Assembly: GCA_047620505.1 (NCBI GenBank)
Contig: JBLHKS010000074.1
Location: 1 to 29,921 of the forward strand
Reading direction: 5' to 3'
Length of the DNA: 29,921 nt
From: JBLHKS01 sp047620505
GTDB taxonomy: Bacteria; Verrucomicrobiota; Verrucomicrobiia; Verrucomicrobiales; DEV007
Within the stretch, counting starts at the first letter, position 1; every line of letters starts with the position of its first letter. Both the position numbers and the translations under genes were made by a program. Below the pieces are notes generated by a model. It ran no database searches. It was given only the letters and a program-made list of their open reading frames with translations, and was not told the DNA's origin. Positions 14,098 to 22,768 of this stretch are shown here, piece by piece.

Positions 14098-16722
14098 CTA
14101 CTTGTTGCGGAAGAGTTCGCTTTGGATCAGTTCGTGAATCAATGAACGCAGACCGTGCTCGTCGGCCTTTGTCTTTTCCAAAATAGCAGCGATGGCGGCG
14201 CGATCAGCAAAACTGACCGACGCCCCGGTCGCGTAGGTGGCGAGTTGCGCCAGAAATGCCTGCGCCAGGCGATCCGGATCTCCGGCGAGCATCGTGCGCA
14301 GCGCATTCACATCATCAAATGGACGGCCGTCTGGGAGCTGACCGGTACAATCCACCGGTAGGCCGCCGTGGTATTCGATTGCGTGCCCATTCACTTTCTT
14401 GCGTTCTTCGTTCGAGCCCTCACCGCCCACCACGCGGTATTTCCCGCGCCATTCGCCGACCACATCGAAACTCTCCAATGCGAAACCGTAGGGATCCATC
14501 TTGGCGTGGCAACCTGCGCAACTCGGGTTTTGACGATGCTTCTCCAACTGCTCGCGGATCGTGGTCGCGCCGCGCACGTCGGGCTCGATCGATCCGATAT
14601 CCGGCGGCGGCGGTGTGGGCACGATGCCTAGAATTTTTTCCATGACGAAAGCCCCGCGTTTAACCGGCGAGGTCGTCGTGCCATTCGCCGTCGTCTTCAA
14701 GACCGCTGCCTGGGTCAAAAATCCACCACGCACCGTGCCCTCCGGAAGCGCGACCCGACGCAAATCCCAGCCACGCACACCATCGATCCCATACAGCTGC
14801 GCGAGCGGCTCGTTGAGTATCGCAAAATCGGATTTCACGAAATGCTTCACGCTCAGGTCGTTTTTCACCAGATCGGCAAAGAACGCCTCCGACTCCATCT
14901 GCATGGCTTCGCTCAACCAAGGCATGAACTCGGGGTAAAGTTTCTTGTCGGGCTGGGTCGCGTTCAGCTGACGCAGCGCGAGCCACTGCCCGGTGAAGTT
15001 TTTCACGAAGCGCTCCGCACGCTTGTCATTGAGCATCCGCTCGGTTTGGGCACGGAGGATCGCTGGATCGCTCAGCTTTCCAGCATCGGCGAGCTTTCCA
15101 AGTTCTTCGTCAGGCAGCGTGCTCCAGAGGAAGTACGAAAGGCGTGTGGCGAGCGCGTAGTCATCGAGTTCCCCAACCGGCTCGCGCAAAAGCATGAACT
15201 CCGGCGAGGTCAAAATCTCACGGTAGGCCAGGAGCATGGCGTCTTGGAAGGCGGCACCATCGGCAAGGTTCTTCGTCACCTTCGCGAGGTACTCAGACAC
15301 TTCATCTTCGGCCACCGGACGCCGCAAGGCACGGCGGAGGAACTTGCTCAGCAGTCGCTTCGCGTCCTCTTCCGGCGCGTTCGATTCCACATAAACGACC
15401 GGGCGCTTCTCGCCGCGGTGGCCGTAGATGTCCTTCGGAAACGATTCCGGATTGCCGCGTGCCCAGGTCTGCTGTTTCGGCTGGGGCACGCCGCTGTCTT
15501 CAGTCCATTCCTTGACCGCGAGATCACCAAACAGGGCGCGATGGTTCGCCGGCGGCCACATGTCATAGAGCGGACCTTCAATCTCCACCCACTCGACCGC
15601 AACCCCCGGCGCCGGGCTCATCGGCCCGAGGACGTCTTTGTTTTTGCCATGGGCGTAGTCGCGAAAGTTTTCGCACGAGGCCGCGATGATCCGCAGGTTG
15701 TCGTCTGTGCCGTGCAACATCCCACCGCCGCGTTCCAGCCAAGCGGTGATCTCACGCTCGGCGGGTTTGTTAGGGGGCAGATCGACTGTCCCGTAGTGCT
15801 CACCTTTGGAAAACACACCCCAACCCAAGGCTCCGTGACGCTCCGTCGGGATCACTTTCGAACCGTCCCAGCCGAAGCTGTAGCCGGAGACGCGCAGCTT
15901 GTGAAAGCCGGTGACCACCGGTTGGATCGCCGTCATCGTCCAGCGGTAGTCTGCGTCCTCGTGGCGGAACAGCCCGATCGCATTCGCGAATGGTTCGGTG
16001 TCGGTGAGGTGGTGCGCGCTGTCCGCGACAAAGGTCTCATCCCGCTCCATGCCCACCAGCGCGATCGCTGTTTTGTTGCCGATCGCCAGCCCGACCGAAC
16101 CCTCGCATTCCTTGCCATTCTTGCGGACGTTGTCGGTGAGCTTGAAGCGGTATTTGAACACCGGCGGTTGTTCCGGAAACGGGCAGAGCGCGTCGTTGAG
16201 CGCCTTGTCGACCGCAGCGAGATAGGATTCCATGTGGACGAACGACATGTCCAACGCGCCTGCCAGGCGGTCGAAACCGTGCGATGTCCCGTCCTCCGGA
16301 AGATCGTCTTTGATCTTCAGCGCCGGCATTGCCAGAAGGTCGCGCAGCGAGTTCTCGAACTCGACGCGGTTGAGACGACGTAGCCGCGAGCGGCCTTCAC
16401 GTTGCTGTCTGGCGGAATCCATCGCGGTCAGCCGCGTCGCCCACGTTGCCAGGGTCGCGTCCATCTCGGCAGCTTCCGGGCGGGGCTTCTTCGCTGGCGG
16501 CATTTCGCCCGAGCGCACCCGGTCGTGAATCTTTACCCAAGTCTCAAAATTCGTCTCGTCGAAGCTGAGCGCTGTGAGATCCAGTTTTCCTTTTTGGCTT
16601 TCGGAGTCGTGGCACTCAAAGCAATGTGCCTCTAAAAACGTCGCAGTATCCGTCTCAGCTGCGGTCACCTCGGAGATCGTGAGGAGGAAGGCAATGGCCG
16701 GAAGATGGAGGAGGAATCTCAT
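14098..16722 (-). CDS. Planctomycete-type cytochrome, DUF1592 family, no. 3 (874 aa)
   Basis: A DUF1592-family cytochrome more divergent than nos. 1 and 2. I choose the ATG at 16722, which gives a proper signal peptide (MRFLLHLPAIAFLLTISEV, cleaved near TAA). A longer frame to 16836 would add 38 charged residues and overlap the preceding gene. CFECH is at 34-38 followed by SQKGKLDL, then GEMPP, DUF1587 (RLNRVEFENSLRDLLAM), a long middle region, DUF1595 (FLRRALRRPVAEDE), DUF1592 (ATRLSYFLWSTLPDEEL), DUF1588 with CAGCH at 735-739 and AKMDPYGFALESFDVVGEWR, and DUF1585. The DUF1588 heme is followed by an insertion (about residues 760-790) absent from nos. 1 and 2. Two c-type hemes are expected. 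Its pair partner is DUF1552 no. 3, four bases downstream. Confidence 0.93.
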   Translation of the reverse strand: MRFLLHLPAIAFLLTISEVTAAETDTATFLEAHCFECHDSESQKGKLDLTALSFDETNFETWVKIHDRVRSGEMPPAKKPRPEAAEMDATLATWATRLTAMDSARQQREGRSRLRRLNRVEFENSLRDLLAMPALKIKDDLPEDGTSHGFDRLAGALDMSFVHMESYLAAVDKALNDALCPFPEQPPVFKYRFKLTDNVRKNGKECEGSVGLAIGNKTAIALVGMERDETFVADSAHHLTDTEPFANAIGLFRHEDADYRWTMTAIQPVVTGFHKLRVSGYSFGWDGSKVIPTERHGALGWGVFSKGEHYGTVDLPPNKPAEREITAWLERGGGMLHGTDDNLRIIAASCENFRDYAHGKNKDVLGPMSPAPGVAVEWVEIEGPLYDMWPPANHRALFGDLAVKEWTEDSGVPQPKQQTWARGNPESFPKDIYGHRGEKRPVVYVESNAPEEDAKRLLSKFLRRALRRPVAEDEVSEYLAKVTKNLADGAAFQDAMLLAYREILTSPEFMLLREPVGELDDYALATRLSYFLWSTLPDEELGKLADAGKLSDPAILRAQTERMLNDKRAERFVKNFTGQWLALRQLNATQPDKKLYPEFMPWLSEAMQMESEAFFADLVKNDLSVKHFVKSDFAILNEPLAQLYGIDGVRGWDLRRVALPEGTVRGGFLTQAAVLKTTANGTTTSPVKRGAFVMEKILGIVPTPPPPDIGSIEPDVRGATTIREQLEKHRQNPSCAGCHAKMDPYGFALESFDVVGEWRGKYRVVGGEGSNEERKKVNGHAIEYHGGLPVDCTGQLPDGRPFDDVNALRTMLAGDPDRLAQAFLAQLATYATGASVSFADRAAIAAILEKTKADEHGLRSLIHELIQSELFRNK

Positions 16723-16739
16723 CGGATAGGAGTTTGAAG

Positions 16740-19700
16740 TTATCGGAGTTTCGCATCTCCCGTTTCGAGAGGCACTTCGCAAAATGTCAGCGCGGCGATC
16801 CCGTTCTTCCCCTTCAGCAGAGTCTCCTGGCTCCACTCAATCTCCTTGAGATAGGTGATCGTTTTCGCTTCCGTCGCCTCCGTTAGTTTCAGCGTGAGCG
16901 TGTGCCCAGCGATGCTGCCCGAGGCGATTTTACCGTTTTCACCATCGATATAGAATTGCCCCACCAGCGAGTCGTTCCATACCACCGGCTGATCGAACTC
17001 CAGAGCGATCTCGTCTTTCGTGCTTCTGGCAAACGACGCGCGCTGGAGGTTGGGCGGCGTGATGGCAGCGATGGGAACTTTGCCATAAAAATCCCGCTCG
17101 ATCAGCGGCTGAATCAGCCGCGCGAACTCTGCCCAGCCCTCGAGCGGATAGTGACACGTGCCTGGTGGCTCGATGCCGAGAGTGGATATGGCATCCATGT
17201 TAGAGAAGAGCCGCGGGAGCGTGCGCTGCTTCTCGCGCAGCCTGTCGCCCGACCCCTCGCGCCCGCCCATGCTGCACGAGTTCGGCCAAATTTGAAAAAC
17301 GTAATAGCGCTGCACATTCGGGAAGTCCTGCTTCCAGCCCGCCGCCATCTCGATGAAGAGCCGATGGTAACTCTCCCATCCAAAACCACCGGTCGGCCCG
17401 GCCGCACCCTGGTCGTTTTCGCCCTGGTGCCACAGGATACCGCGGATGCCATGGGTCAGCTTCGCCTCGCGAACCCGCCAAAGCATCCGCCCATAAATCG
17501 TGGTGAGGTCGGTCGGGGCATCGTGGTTGCGCTGGTGCTGGTCGATCCGCGTTCCACCGACAGCGGCGTTGACGATGAAAATGGGCACCTTCTGGCTTTC
17601 GACGAGCCGCTTTGCCAACTCCATGCCCCACCAGCCCAGCTCCGCATTTTCGCCGTTCTGCGCCCTCCAGACCGGGCGGCACCAGAGGTTCTCATTCGCG
17701 TTCCCCGGCGGGCGTCCGTAACTGCGGATCCACTCGCTCGTTTCGGGCGGCGATTTCTCACCGGTGTCGGTCGCGAGCGCGTTGGATTGGCCGTCGATGA
17801 TGTAGGCATCGCCGCAGACGAGATCGCCCACTTTCTCCAGCACGGTATCGCCCGTGCCCAACTCCACCCGGTATTTGGTAAGCCCAGGCTTCAGTCTGGT
17901 GGTCAGCGCATACGACCTGTCGGCCGCGACCTTCGCCGTCTCCGTCTTCACGAGCTTTTCGTCGGCGTAGAGTTTCAGGAACACCGAGTCCGCCGCTTCG
18001 GCCAGGGTGCCGCTGTAGTGGAGCGTGCCTTCGCCTTTCTCGTCGCGCGCAAAGAACTGCCCTTCGACCGGCTTCTCGTCCTTCTCCGGCGTCCGCTCCA
18101 CCCAGGCGTCGTGGGCCGGCTCCGTCACCGCGATCGTTTCGCTCTGCGTGATCGCTTTCCCGCCGTTGCTGAGCGTGGCCGTGACCGTGAGCTTCCCGCT
18201 GTTTTGCGCGCGCTTCAGGATGAGTTTTCCCGGCGCGATTTCCTTGATGACCGCGAACGGCCCCGCGCTCCATTCCGTTTTCCATTCACCGGCGCCCGCC
18301 GCCTCCATCGCTTTCAAATTCGTCACCTGCGGCACCACCTCGAACGTCGATCTCCCATTCCACCTTTTCGGAGCTTCCAGCGTGAATACCGGGTCCGGAA
18401 TCGACTCTTTGATGGTGATCGGAATCTCCTTCGTCTTCACGCCATCGGGACAGATCGCCCTGCAACTCAGAGTCACCTCACGGTTGCCGGTCACGCGGCC
18501 GGCATCGAAGGTGAATGCGAAACGGTCCACCGCCACCAGCGTTTCTTCGCCACCGCTTTTCAGCGTCCAATAAAGCTTCAACGCACTGCCCGCCTCCACG
18601 GAAAACGTCGCGCTCTCCCCTTCAGCGATTGCCGTTTTCTCAGGTGAGACCGCGAATGCATCCCCGTCTCGAACCACCGGTCCGACCAACGTTTGCAGCA
18701 GCTTTTGGTTCTCAAATGCCAACCGTACCCAATCCGCTGACCGCGCCACTTTCGCGACCCGCACCTCGTCGAGGTCTCCCACGAAATCGTAGTTGTGATA
18801 CCATCCTCCCAGCCACAGCCGCGACGGCGTTTTGATGTCCAGCTTCGTCGTGGACTCTGCGTCGAGCTTACCGTTGATGTAGAGACGTCGCGGCTCCTCA
18901 CCGTAGACGTGCGTGACATGCACCCACTCGTTCATCGGCAAACGGCTCTCGCCTTTGATGTCCGAAAAATCGCTGTCGATGTGCACGTGCGGCGGGCTGC
19001 GGAACTGCATCCGAATTTTGCTCCCGCGCCCGCCTCCCTCGTTCCCCCAGCCGATGATCGTCCCGTTCGGTTGTTCTGCGCGGAACCAAAGCGAAGTCGT
19101 GTGCGCGCTCCCGCCCGATGGGTAGTTGGGAATTTTCTCCCCGCCAAAGACGCCCGCCTTCCCTGGAAAATGCCGCGCCTTTCCGACCATCCCTGCCGTC
19201 AGAGAGGTGTCCTTGTCTTCAGACTCTAACGTGCCCACCTCGTCCCGCACCGCATCGCCGAGATGCCACACGCTGACGTAGCCGTTGGATTCGTTGAACA
19301 CCGCGTTGCCGTCTGACTCGTCTGAGGCATCGGCCTTTCCCCAGAACATCCGGATCATCTGGCGCATGTTGCCTTTGATCATCGGCACCCGCACCCAGAT
19401 GCTAGCCGCTCCCTCGGTCGCATTCCAATCCTCGATCTGATAGGCCAACGGCTCGCCTGCCGATGTGGCAAAACGGACATCCGCACCATCCGGTTTCGCC
19501 TCGGTGAAATCGAACCAATCCTTGTTCAGCCGCACGAGGCCGGGAAAGCCCTCGACCGTCGCACCCTCCGGAAGATCCGCACCATCCGGCGTCGTGAGGA
19601 TGGCGAGCGCCCCATTGTGGGCCCAGCCGGTGAACGAGGCGGGCTTGGCCTTCTCCTGACCATGCGCGAGGATCGGCAGGACCTGACCATGCGCGAGGAT

Positions 19701-19751
19701 CGGCAGGAGCAAGGCAAGCCCTGCGAGCACGTTGAGGATGGGGCAATTCAT
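16740..19751 (-). CDS. Multidomain sialate O-acetylesterase-like SGNH protein (1003 aa)
   Basis: An exported esterase-like protein. After a signal peptide carrying a tandem 9-residue duplication come a DUF2341-like region (about 65-165, with WFDFTEAKPDGADVRF and FWGKADAS), a LamG/concanavalin-A-like domain (about 210-345, with LYINGKLDAE and LWLGGWYHN), Ig/PKD-like linkers (about 360-640) and a C-terminal SASA (DUF303) SGNH esterase. The nucleophile is S656 in GQSN, and the second block is WHQGEND (774-780). H867 in GTCHYP is the likely catalytic His. The residue three before it is Gly, not the usual Asp of DxxH, so the acid may come from elsewhere. The family removes acetyl groups from sugars. 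It is 17 bases from each neighbour and shares their probable operon, pointing to an acetylated glycan substrate (inference). Confidence 0.88.
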   Translation of the reverse strand: MNCPILNVLAGLALLLPILAHGQVLPILAHGQEKAKPASFTGWAHNGALAILTTPDGADLPEGATVEGFPGLVRLNKDWFDFTEAKPDGADVRFATSAGEPLAYQIEDWNATEGAASIWVRVPMIKGNMRQMIRMFWGKADASDESDGNAVFNESNGYVSVWHLGDAVRDEVGTLESEDKDTSLTAGMVGKARHFPGKAGVFGGEKIPNYPSGGSAHTTSLWFRAEQPNGTIIGWGNEGGGRGSKIRMQFRSPPHVHIDSDFSDIKGESRLPMNEWVHVTHVYGEEPRRLYINGKLDAESTTKLDIKTPSRLWLGGWYHNYDFVGDLDEVRVAKVARSADWVRLAFENQKLLQTLVGPVVRDGDAFAVSPEKTAIAEGESATFSVEAGSALKLYWTLKSGGEETLVAVDRFAFTFDAGRVTGNREVTLSCRAICPDGVKTKEIPITIKESIPDPVFTLEAPKRWNGRSTFEVVPQVTNLKAMEAAGAGEWKTEWSAGPFAVIKEIAPGKLILKRAQNSGKLTVTATLSNGGKAITQSETIAVTEPAHDAWVERTPEKDEKPVEGQFFARDEKGEGTLHYSGTLAEAADSVFLKLYADEKLVKTETAKVAADRSYALTTRLKPGLTKYRVELGTGDTVLEKVGDLVCGDAYIIDGQSNALATDTGEKSPPETSEWIRSYGRPPGNANENLWCRPVWRAQNGENAELGWWGMELAKRLVESQKVPIFIVNAAVGGTRIDQHQRNHDAPTDLTTIYGRMLWRVREAKLTHGIRGILWHQGENDQGAAGPTGGFGWESYHRLFIEMAAGWKQDFPNVQRYYVFQIWPNSCSMGGREGSGDRLREKQRTLPRLFSNMDAISTLGIEPPGTCHYPLEGWAEFARLIQPLIERDFYGKVPIAAITPPNLQRASFARSTKDEIALEFDQPVVWNDSLVGQFYIDGENGKIASGSIAGHTLTLKLTEATEAKTITYLKEIEWSQETLLKGKNGIAALTFCEVPLETGDAKLR
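19655..19708. repeat. Perfect 27-bp tandem duplication inside the esterase signal peptide
   Basis: Two identical 27-base copies lie side by side at 19655-19681 and 19682-19708. They encode, on the minus strand, nine residues read twice (LPILAHGQ preceded by L, then by V). The unit covers the end of the hydrophobic core and the expected signal peptidase site, so the protein has two candidate cleavage sites, both after the A-x-x pattern of LAHGQ. The copies are identical, so the duplication is recent or under conversion. Being a multiple of three, it keeps the frame. Confidence 0.9.
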
Positions 19752-19768
19752 GTGGTGAATGATCGAGC

Positions 19769-22600
19769 CTAATTATTGAAATCCGGATGTTTCGGATCGT
19801 TCATCGATTCGAGGAACGCCAGCAGGTCGAGGATCTCATCTTCGGTGAATGTGCTCAGCAAACCCGGGGGCATGATCGACACCTTCGAAAGCTCGCGCGA
19901 GTTGATCTCGGACTTTTTCACGGTTGCGATGGTGGTCGCGTCGAAGGGGTTGATCAAAACCACGACCTCATCATCGGTCTCCTGTTCGATTCTGCCCATG
20001 ACGATGTTGCCGTCTTTCTGCGTGAACACTGCGTTCATGTACTGCTCGGAGACGACCTTCGAGGGCTCGGTCATGGATTCCAAAATGTCCTGGCGTTTGA
20101 AGCGGGTGGCGATCGTGGTGAGATCCGGGCCGGCCGCTCCCCCCTCGTCGCCGTAGCGGTGGCACAGGGCGCACTGCGCAGCCGCGAAGGTCGCTTTGCC
20201 CCGAGCGAAGTTCCGGCCGCTGCCGACTTTGGCCAGAAGCGGCTGCAGGTCGGCGGTCTTCCAATCTTTGACAAATTTGCGCACCACGGTCGGCGCTTTG
20301 GGGGCTGGCTTGAGTTTGGTGAGATCACCTAAGGCGGCGAGCTCAGCGGGCGTCATCGTTGCTTTGGCATCGTTGAGCGCGTTTCTCATGAAACCATTGA
20401 AACTCGCCCCGTTGTTGAAGTTGATCCCGGCGTCTTTGAACCACTGGACGACATGCTCCGGGTGCTCGGTCGAGCGGCCCTCGTTCCACCACGAGAGATA
20501 CTCGCGGCGGAGTGGCTCGGTCCAGCCGTCCTTGATGTTTCGCAACGCCATCACATAGATCATCTGCTCTTCCTGGGTTGTCGCAGCATGGAGCAGCGCG
20601 ACCGTTCTGGCGACAGCGTTTGGGGCGTTGAGCGCGAGGAGAATCTGGCAAAGCTCGCGGTTCGCAAATTCCGACTTCGCGGGAAAGAGTGGATCCACAT
20701 CGGCGATCACCTTGCTGGCAATGTCGCCGGTGGGAATACCCTGGCGCGCAATGGAAACTTCGATGACGCGCAGTTTGTTGAGCACCCGCTCTTCGGTGAG
20801 ATCCGCAAAGGGAAACGCGATGAGTGCTTTTAGAACCGCAGGCTGGGTATCGGCGCTGCCCAAGCGCGCCAAAGCCAAGAGTGCTGTGAAAGCGGCGTCC
20901 GGCTGCTTTTCGGCGAGCGCTTTCGCCTCCCACTCGGACACCGGATTGCGCTCGATCGCCAGGCGGGCGGCATAGCGGATGAATCGGTCGGGACTGTTCA
21001 GGTGAGGCCACGCGAACGCCACTGCGGCGGGATCTTCTTTGACGTTGAAGCCCTCCAGCTTGCGGCGCAATTCACGCGCATCCTTGCCCTCTTTGTCCTG
21101 CAATTGGTCGGCGGTGAGCGGGACAGCGGCCTCAGAACCGGTGTAGGTCACGCGGAATAGGTTCGCCTGGGTGCCGCGTCCGCCGACAGTGAAATAGAGC
21201 GCGCCATCGTCACCGATTACGACGTCGGTTAGGTTAAGCGGGACTCGGCCGACTTTGGTCTTAAGCGATTTCGGCGCGACGAAATTTTCCCACGTCCCGC
21301 TGTAGCTGGCCCCGTGCGGTTTCAAATGCACGGCGATCAGGCGACCGTAAGTCCAGTCACAGATGTAGAACGCCTTCTGGTATTTGGCGGGAAACTTTGC
21401 CCCGGTTCCAAAGCCCACGCCGGTGGGACATCCGATGCCGATATTCACCGACGCTGGAAGGCTGTCGGCGTAATACTCCGGCCACTTCGCGCTGCCTTCG
21501 CGGAAACCGTGATCACCCCCCCGCACCGCGTGGAACGCGCGCACCGGCCGATACCACGGGCTGCCCCAATCCCACTCCATGTCGCTGTCGAAGCCGAAGA
21601 GTTCGCCGTCGGCGTTGAATGCGATGTCGTAGTTATTGCGCTGGCCCGCAGAGAATAGTTCGGCGTTCTTGCCGTCGAGATCCATGCGCACCACGTAGCC
21701 GCCGGGCGGTTTTGCCCCGGCGCCGAATCCATTGCCATCCTCGGCGCGCTTGAGTGCGAGGTCGTCGCCGTAGTTCCGATGCGGTGAGCTCTCGACGAGA
21801 TCTTTCGGCACTGCGGTGAAATTGCCGTTCACGGCGTAGAGCATCTTGTCCTGCCCGAGCACCAACCCGTGCGCGCCGTGCTCGCCCGATCCTCCCGGCC
21901 ACTCGCGCAGAAACTCCACGTCATCGTAACTGTCGTCGCCTTTCGTGTCCTTGCAGCGGTAGAGCGCAAAGCCACGGCTGCCGTTGCCATTGATGTAAAG
22001 CACGTTGTCCACGTAGAGCATGCCCATCGCCTCGGTCACCGGGATGTTCAGGATCTCCTCCTTCGCGACCTTGCCATCTTTCAATGTGACCCGCGTGATC
22101 GGCTGGCCGCCCTGAGCGCCGAGCAGCAGCCGGCCTTTCGGATCCTTTGCCATGGAAATCCACGAGCCATTCTTCGTGCCATCGGCGAGGAGAACATGCT
22201 CGATTTGGAAACCCGGAAGCGTATCCAAAACTTCGCCGGGATTCTCCGTGAGGTCACCGACATGCACCGGCTTCGACCCGTCCGCCGGCCCGTAGTTGGC
22301 CTTAAGAATTGAGAGTTTTTTCCCAGCCGGGGCAGCGATTTCCAGCCGCGCGTTCTCTCCCACCTCGCGCGTGAGCGTCTCCTCAGCGATGCTGTATTCA
22401 ACGGTCAACTTCTTGGGGACGCCCGGGGCGGTATCTCCAAATAATTCGTTGCCGGCCGTGATCGAAAGGCTCTCGTCCTTCACGGCTGCCGCGACTTTCG
22501 CCGTCACGTCGGTAGGGTCCTTTTTGTCGCCGTAGGCAAAATCGACCGCGGCGGCAAGAAAAGCGACAGCGAGCATGAGGATAACGGTTTTGTGTTTCAT
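19769..22600 (-). CDS. PVC-type heme-binding protein (TIGR02603-like), beta-propeller plus HEAT plus cytochrome c (943 aa)
   Basis: An exported protein with three parts. After the signal peptide (1-24) and an N-terminal region of about 100 residues comes a soluble-dehydrogenase-like beta-propeller (about 120-480, with LLLGAQGGQPITRV, HGAHGLVLGQDKMLYAVNGN, GFDSDMEWDWGSPWYRP and DGALYFTVGGRG). A HEAT-like helical region (about 495-720) follows. The C-terminal TIGR02603-type heme domain has CALCH at 810-814 and a probable distal Met ligand, M910 in SIMPPGLLS. One c-type heme is expected. The propeller resembles sugar/aldose dehydrogenases of the PQQ class, so sugar oxidation with electron transfer to the heme is plausible but unproven. 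In many PVC proteins a ThuA domain is fused to this architecture; here ThuA is a separate gene directly upstream. Confidence 0.92.
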   Translation of the reverse strand: MKHKTVILMLAVAFLAAAVDFAYGDKKDPTDVTAKVAAAVKDESLSITAGNELFGDTAPGVPKKLTVEYSIAEETLTREVGENARLEIAAPAGKKLSILKANYGPADGSKPVHVGDLTENPGEVLDTLPGFQIEHVLLADGTKNGSWISMAKDPKGRLLLGAQGGQPITRVTLKDGKVAKEEILNIPVTEAMGMLYVDNVLYINGNGSRGFALYRCKDTKGDDSYDDVEFLREWPGGSGEHGAHGLVLGQDKMLYAVNGNFTAVPKDLVESSPHRNYGDDLALKRAEDGNGFGAGAKPPGGYVVRMDLDGKNAELFSAGQRNNYDIAFNADGELFGFDSDMEWDWGSPWYRPVRAFHAVRGGDHGFREGSAKWPEYYADSLPASVNIGIGCPTGVGFGTGAKFPAKYQKAFYICDWTYGRLIAVHLKPHGASYSGTWENFVAPKSLKTKVGRVPLNLTDVVIGDDGALYFTVGGRGTQANLFRVTYTGSEAAVPLTADQLQDKEGKDARELRRKLEGFNVKEDPAAVAFAWPHLNSPDRFIRYAARLAIERNPVSEWEAKALAEKQPDAAFTALLALARLGSADTQPAVLKALIAFPFADLTEERVLNKLRVIEVSIARQGIPTGDIASKVIADVDPLFPAKSEFANRELCQILLALNAPNAVARTVALLHAATTQEEQMIYVMALRNIKDGWTEPLRREYLSWWNEGRSTEHPEHVVQWFKDAGINFNNGASFNGFMRNALNDAKATMTPAELAALGDLTKLKPAPKAPTVVRKFVKDWKTADLQPLLAKVGSGRNFARGKATFAAAQCALCHRYGDEGGAAGPDLTTIATRFKRQDILESMTEPSKVVSEQYMNAVFTQKDGNIVMGRIEQETDDEVVVLINPFDATTIATVKKSEINSRELSKVSIMPPGLLSTFTEDEILDLLAFLESMNDPKHPDFNN

Positions 22601-22727
22601 GAGTTTTCTGCGGATAGTTTCGTTGAGAATCGTTAGTAGATTGAGGCGATCACAGCAATTCCTTCACCACGCCGCTCGCCAGGCCGCCCTGCTATGCAAA
22701 TTTTGGTACTTCAGTGGTCAGATGCGT

Positions 22728-22746
22728 CCGATTCCGACGAAATCGG
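22728..22746. promoter_or_regulatory. Near-palindrome in the ThuA-to-heme protein gap
   Basis: CCGATT (22728-22733) and AATCGG (22741-22746) are exact inverse complements around a 7-base centre. The core 17 bases read almost the same on both strands, with one mismatched pair. It is about 20 bases beyond the ThuA stop and about 130 bases before the start at 22600. No T-run follows, so an operator-like or RNA hairpin role is only a guess. The remaining gap holds no full gene, though 22650-22727 has a codon-like tail described in the findings. Confidence 0.25.
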
Positions 22747-22768
22747 GTTAGACGCGGTTTGACGCCCA

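Noticed and set aside
16723..16836. Longer N-terminus for DUF1592 no. 3
   Set aside because: It adds charged residues before an otherwise normal signal peptide and overlaps the esterase gene.
14842..18647. Long plus-strand open frames (513 and 581 codons) opposite the DUF1592 no. 3 and esterase genes
   Set aside because: They are antisense shadows of GC-rich coding sequence, show no domain, no signal and Arg/Val/Leu-rich composition, and the minus-strand genes are certain.
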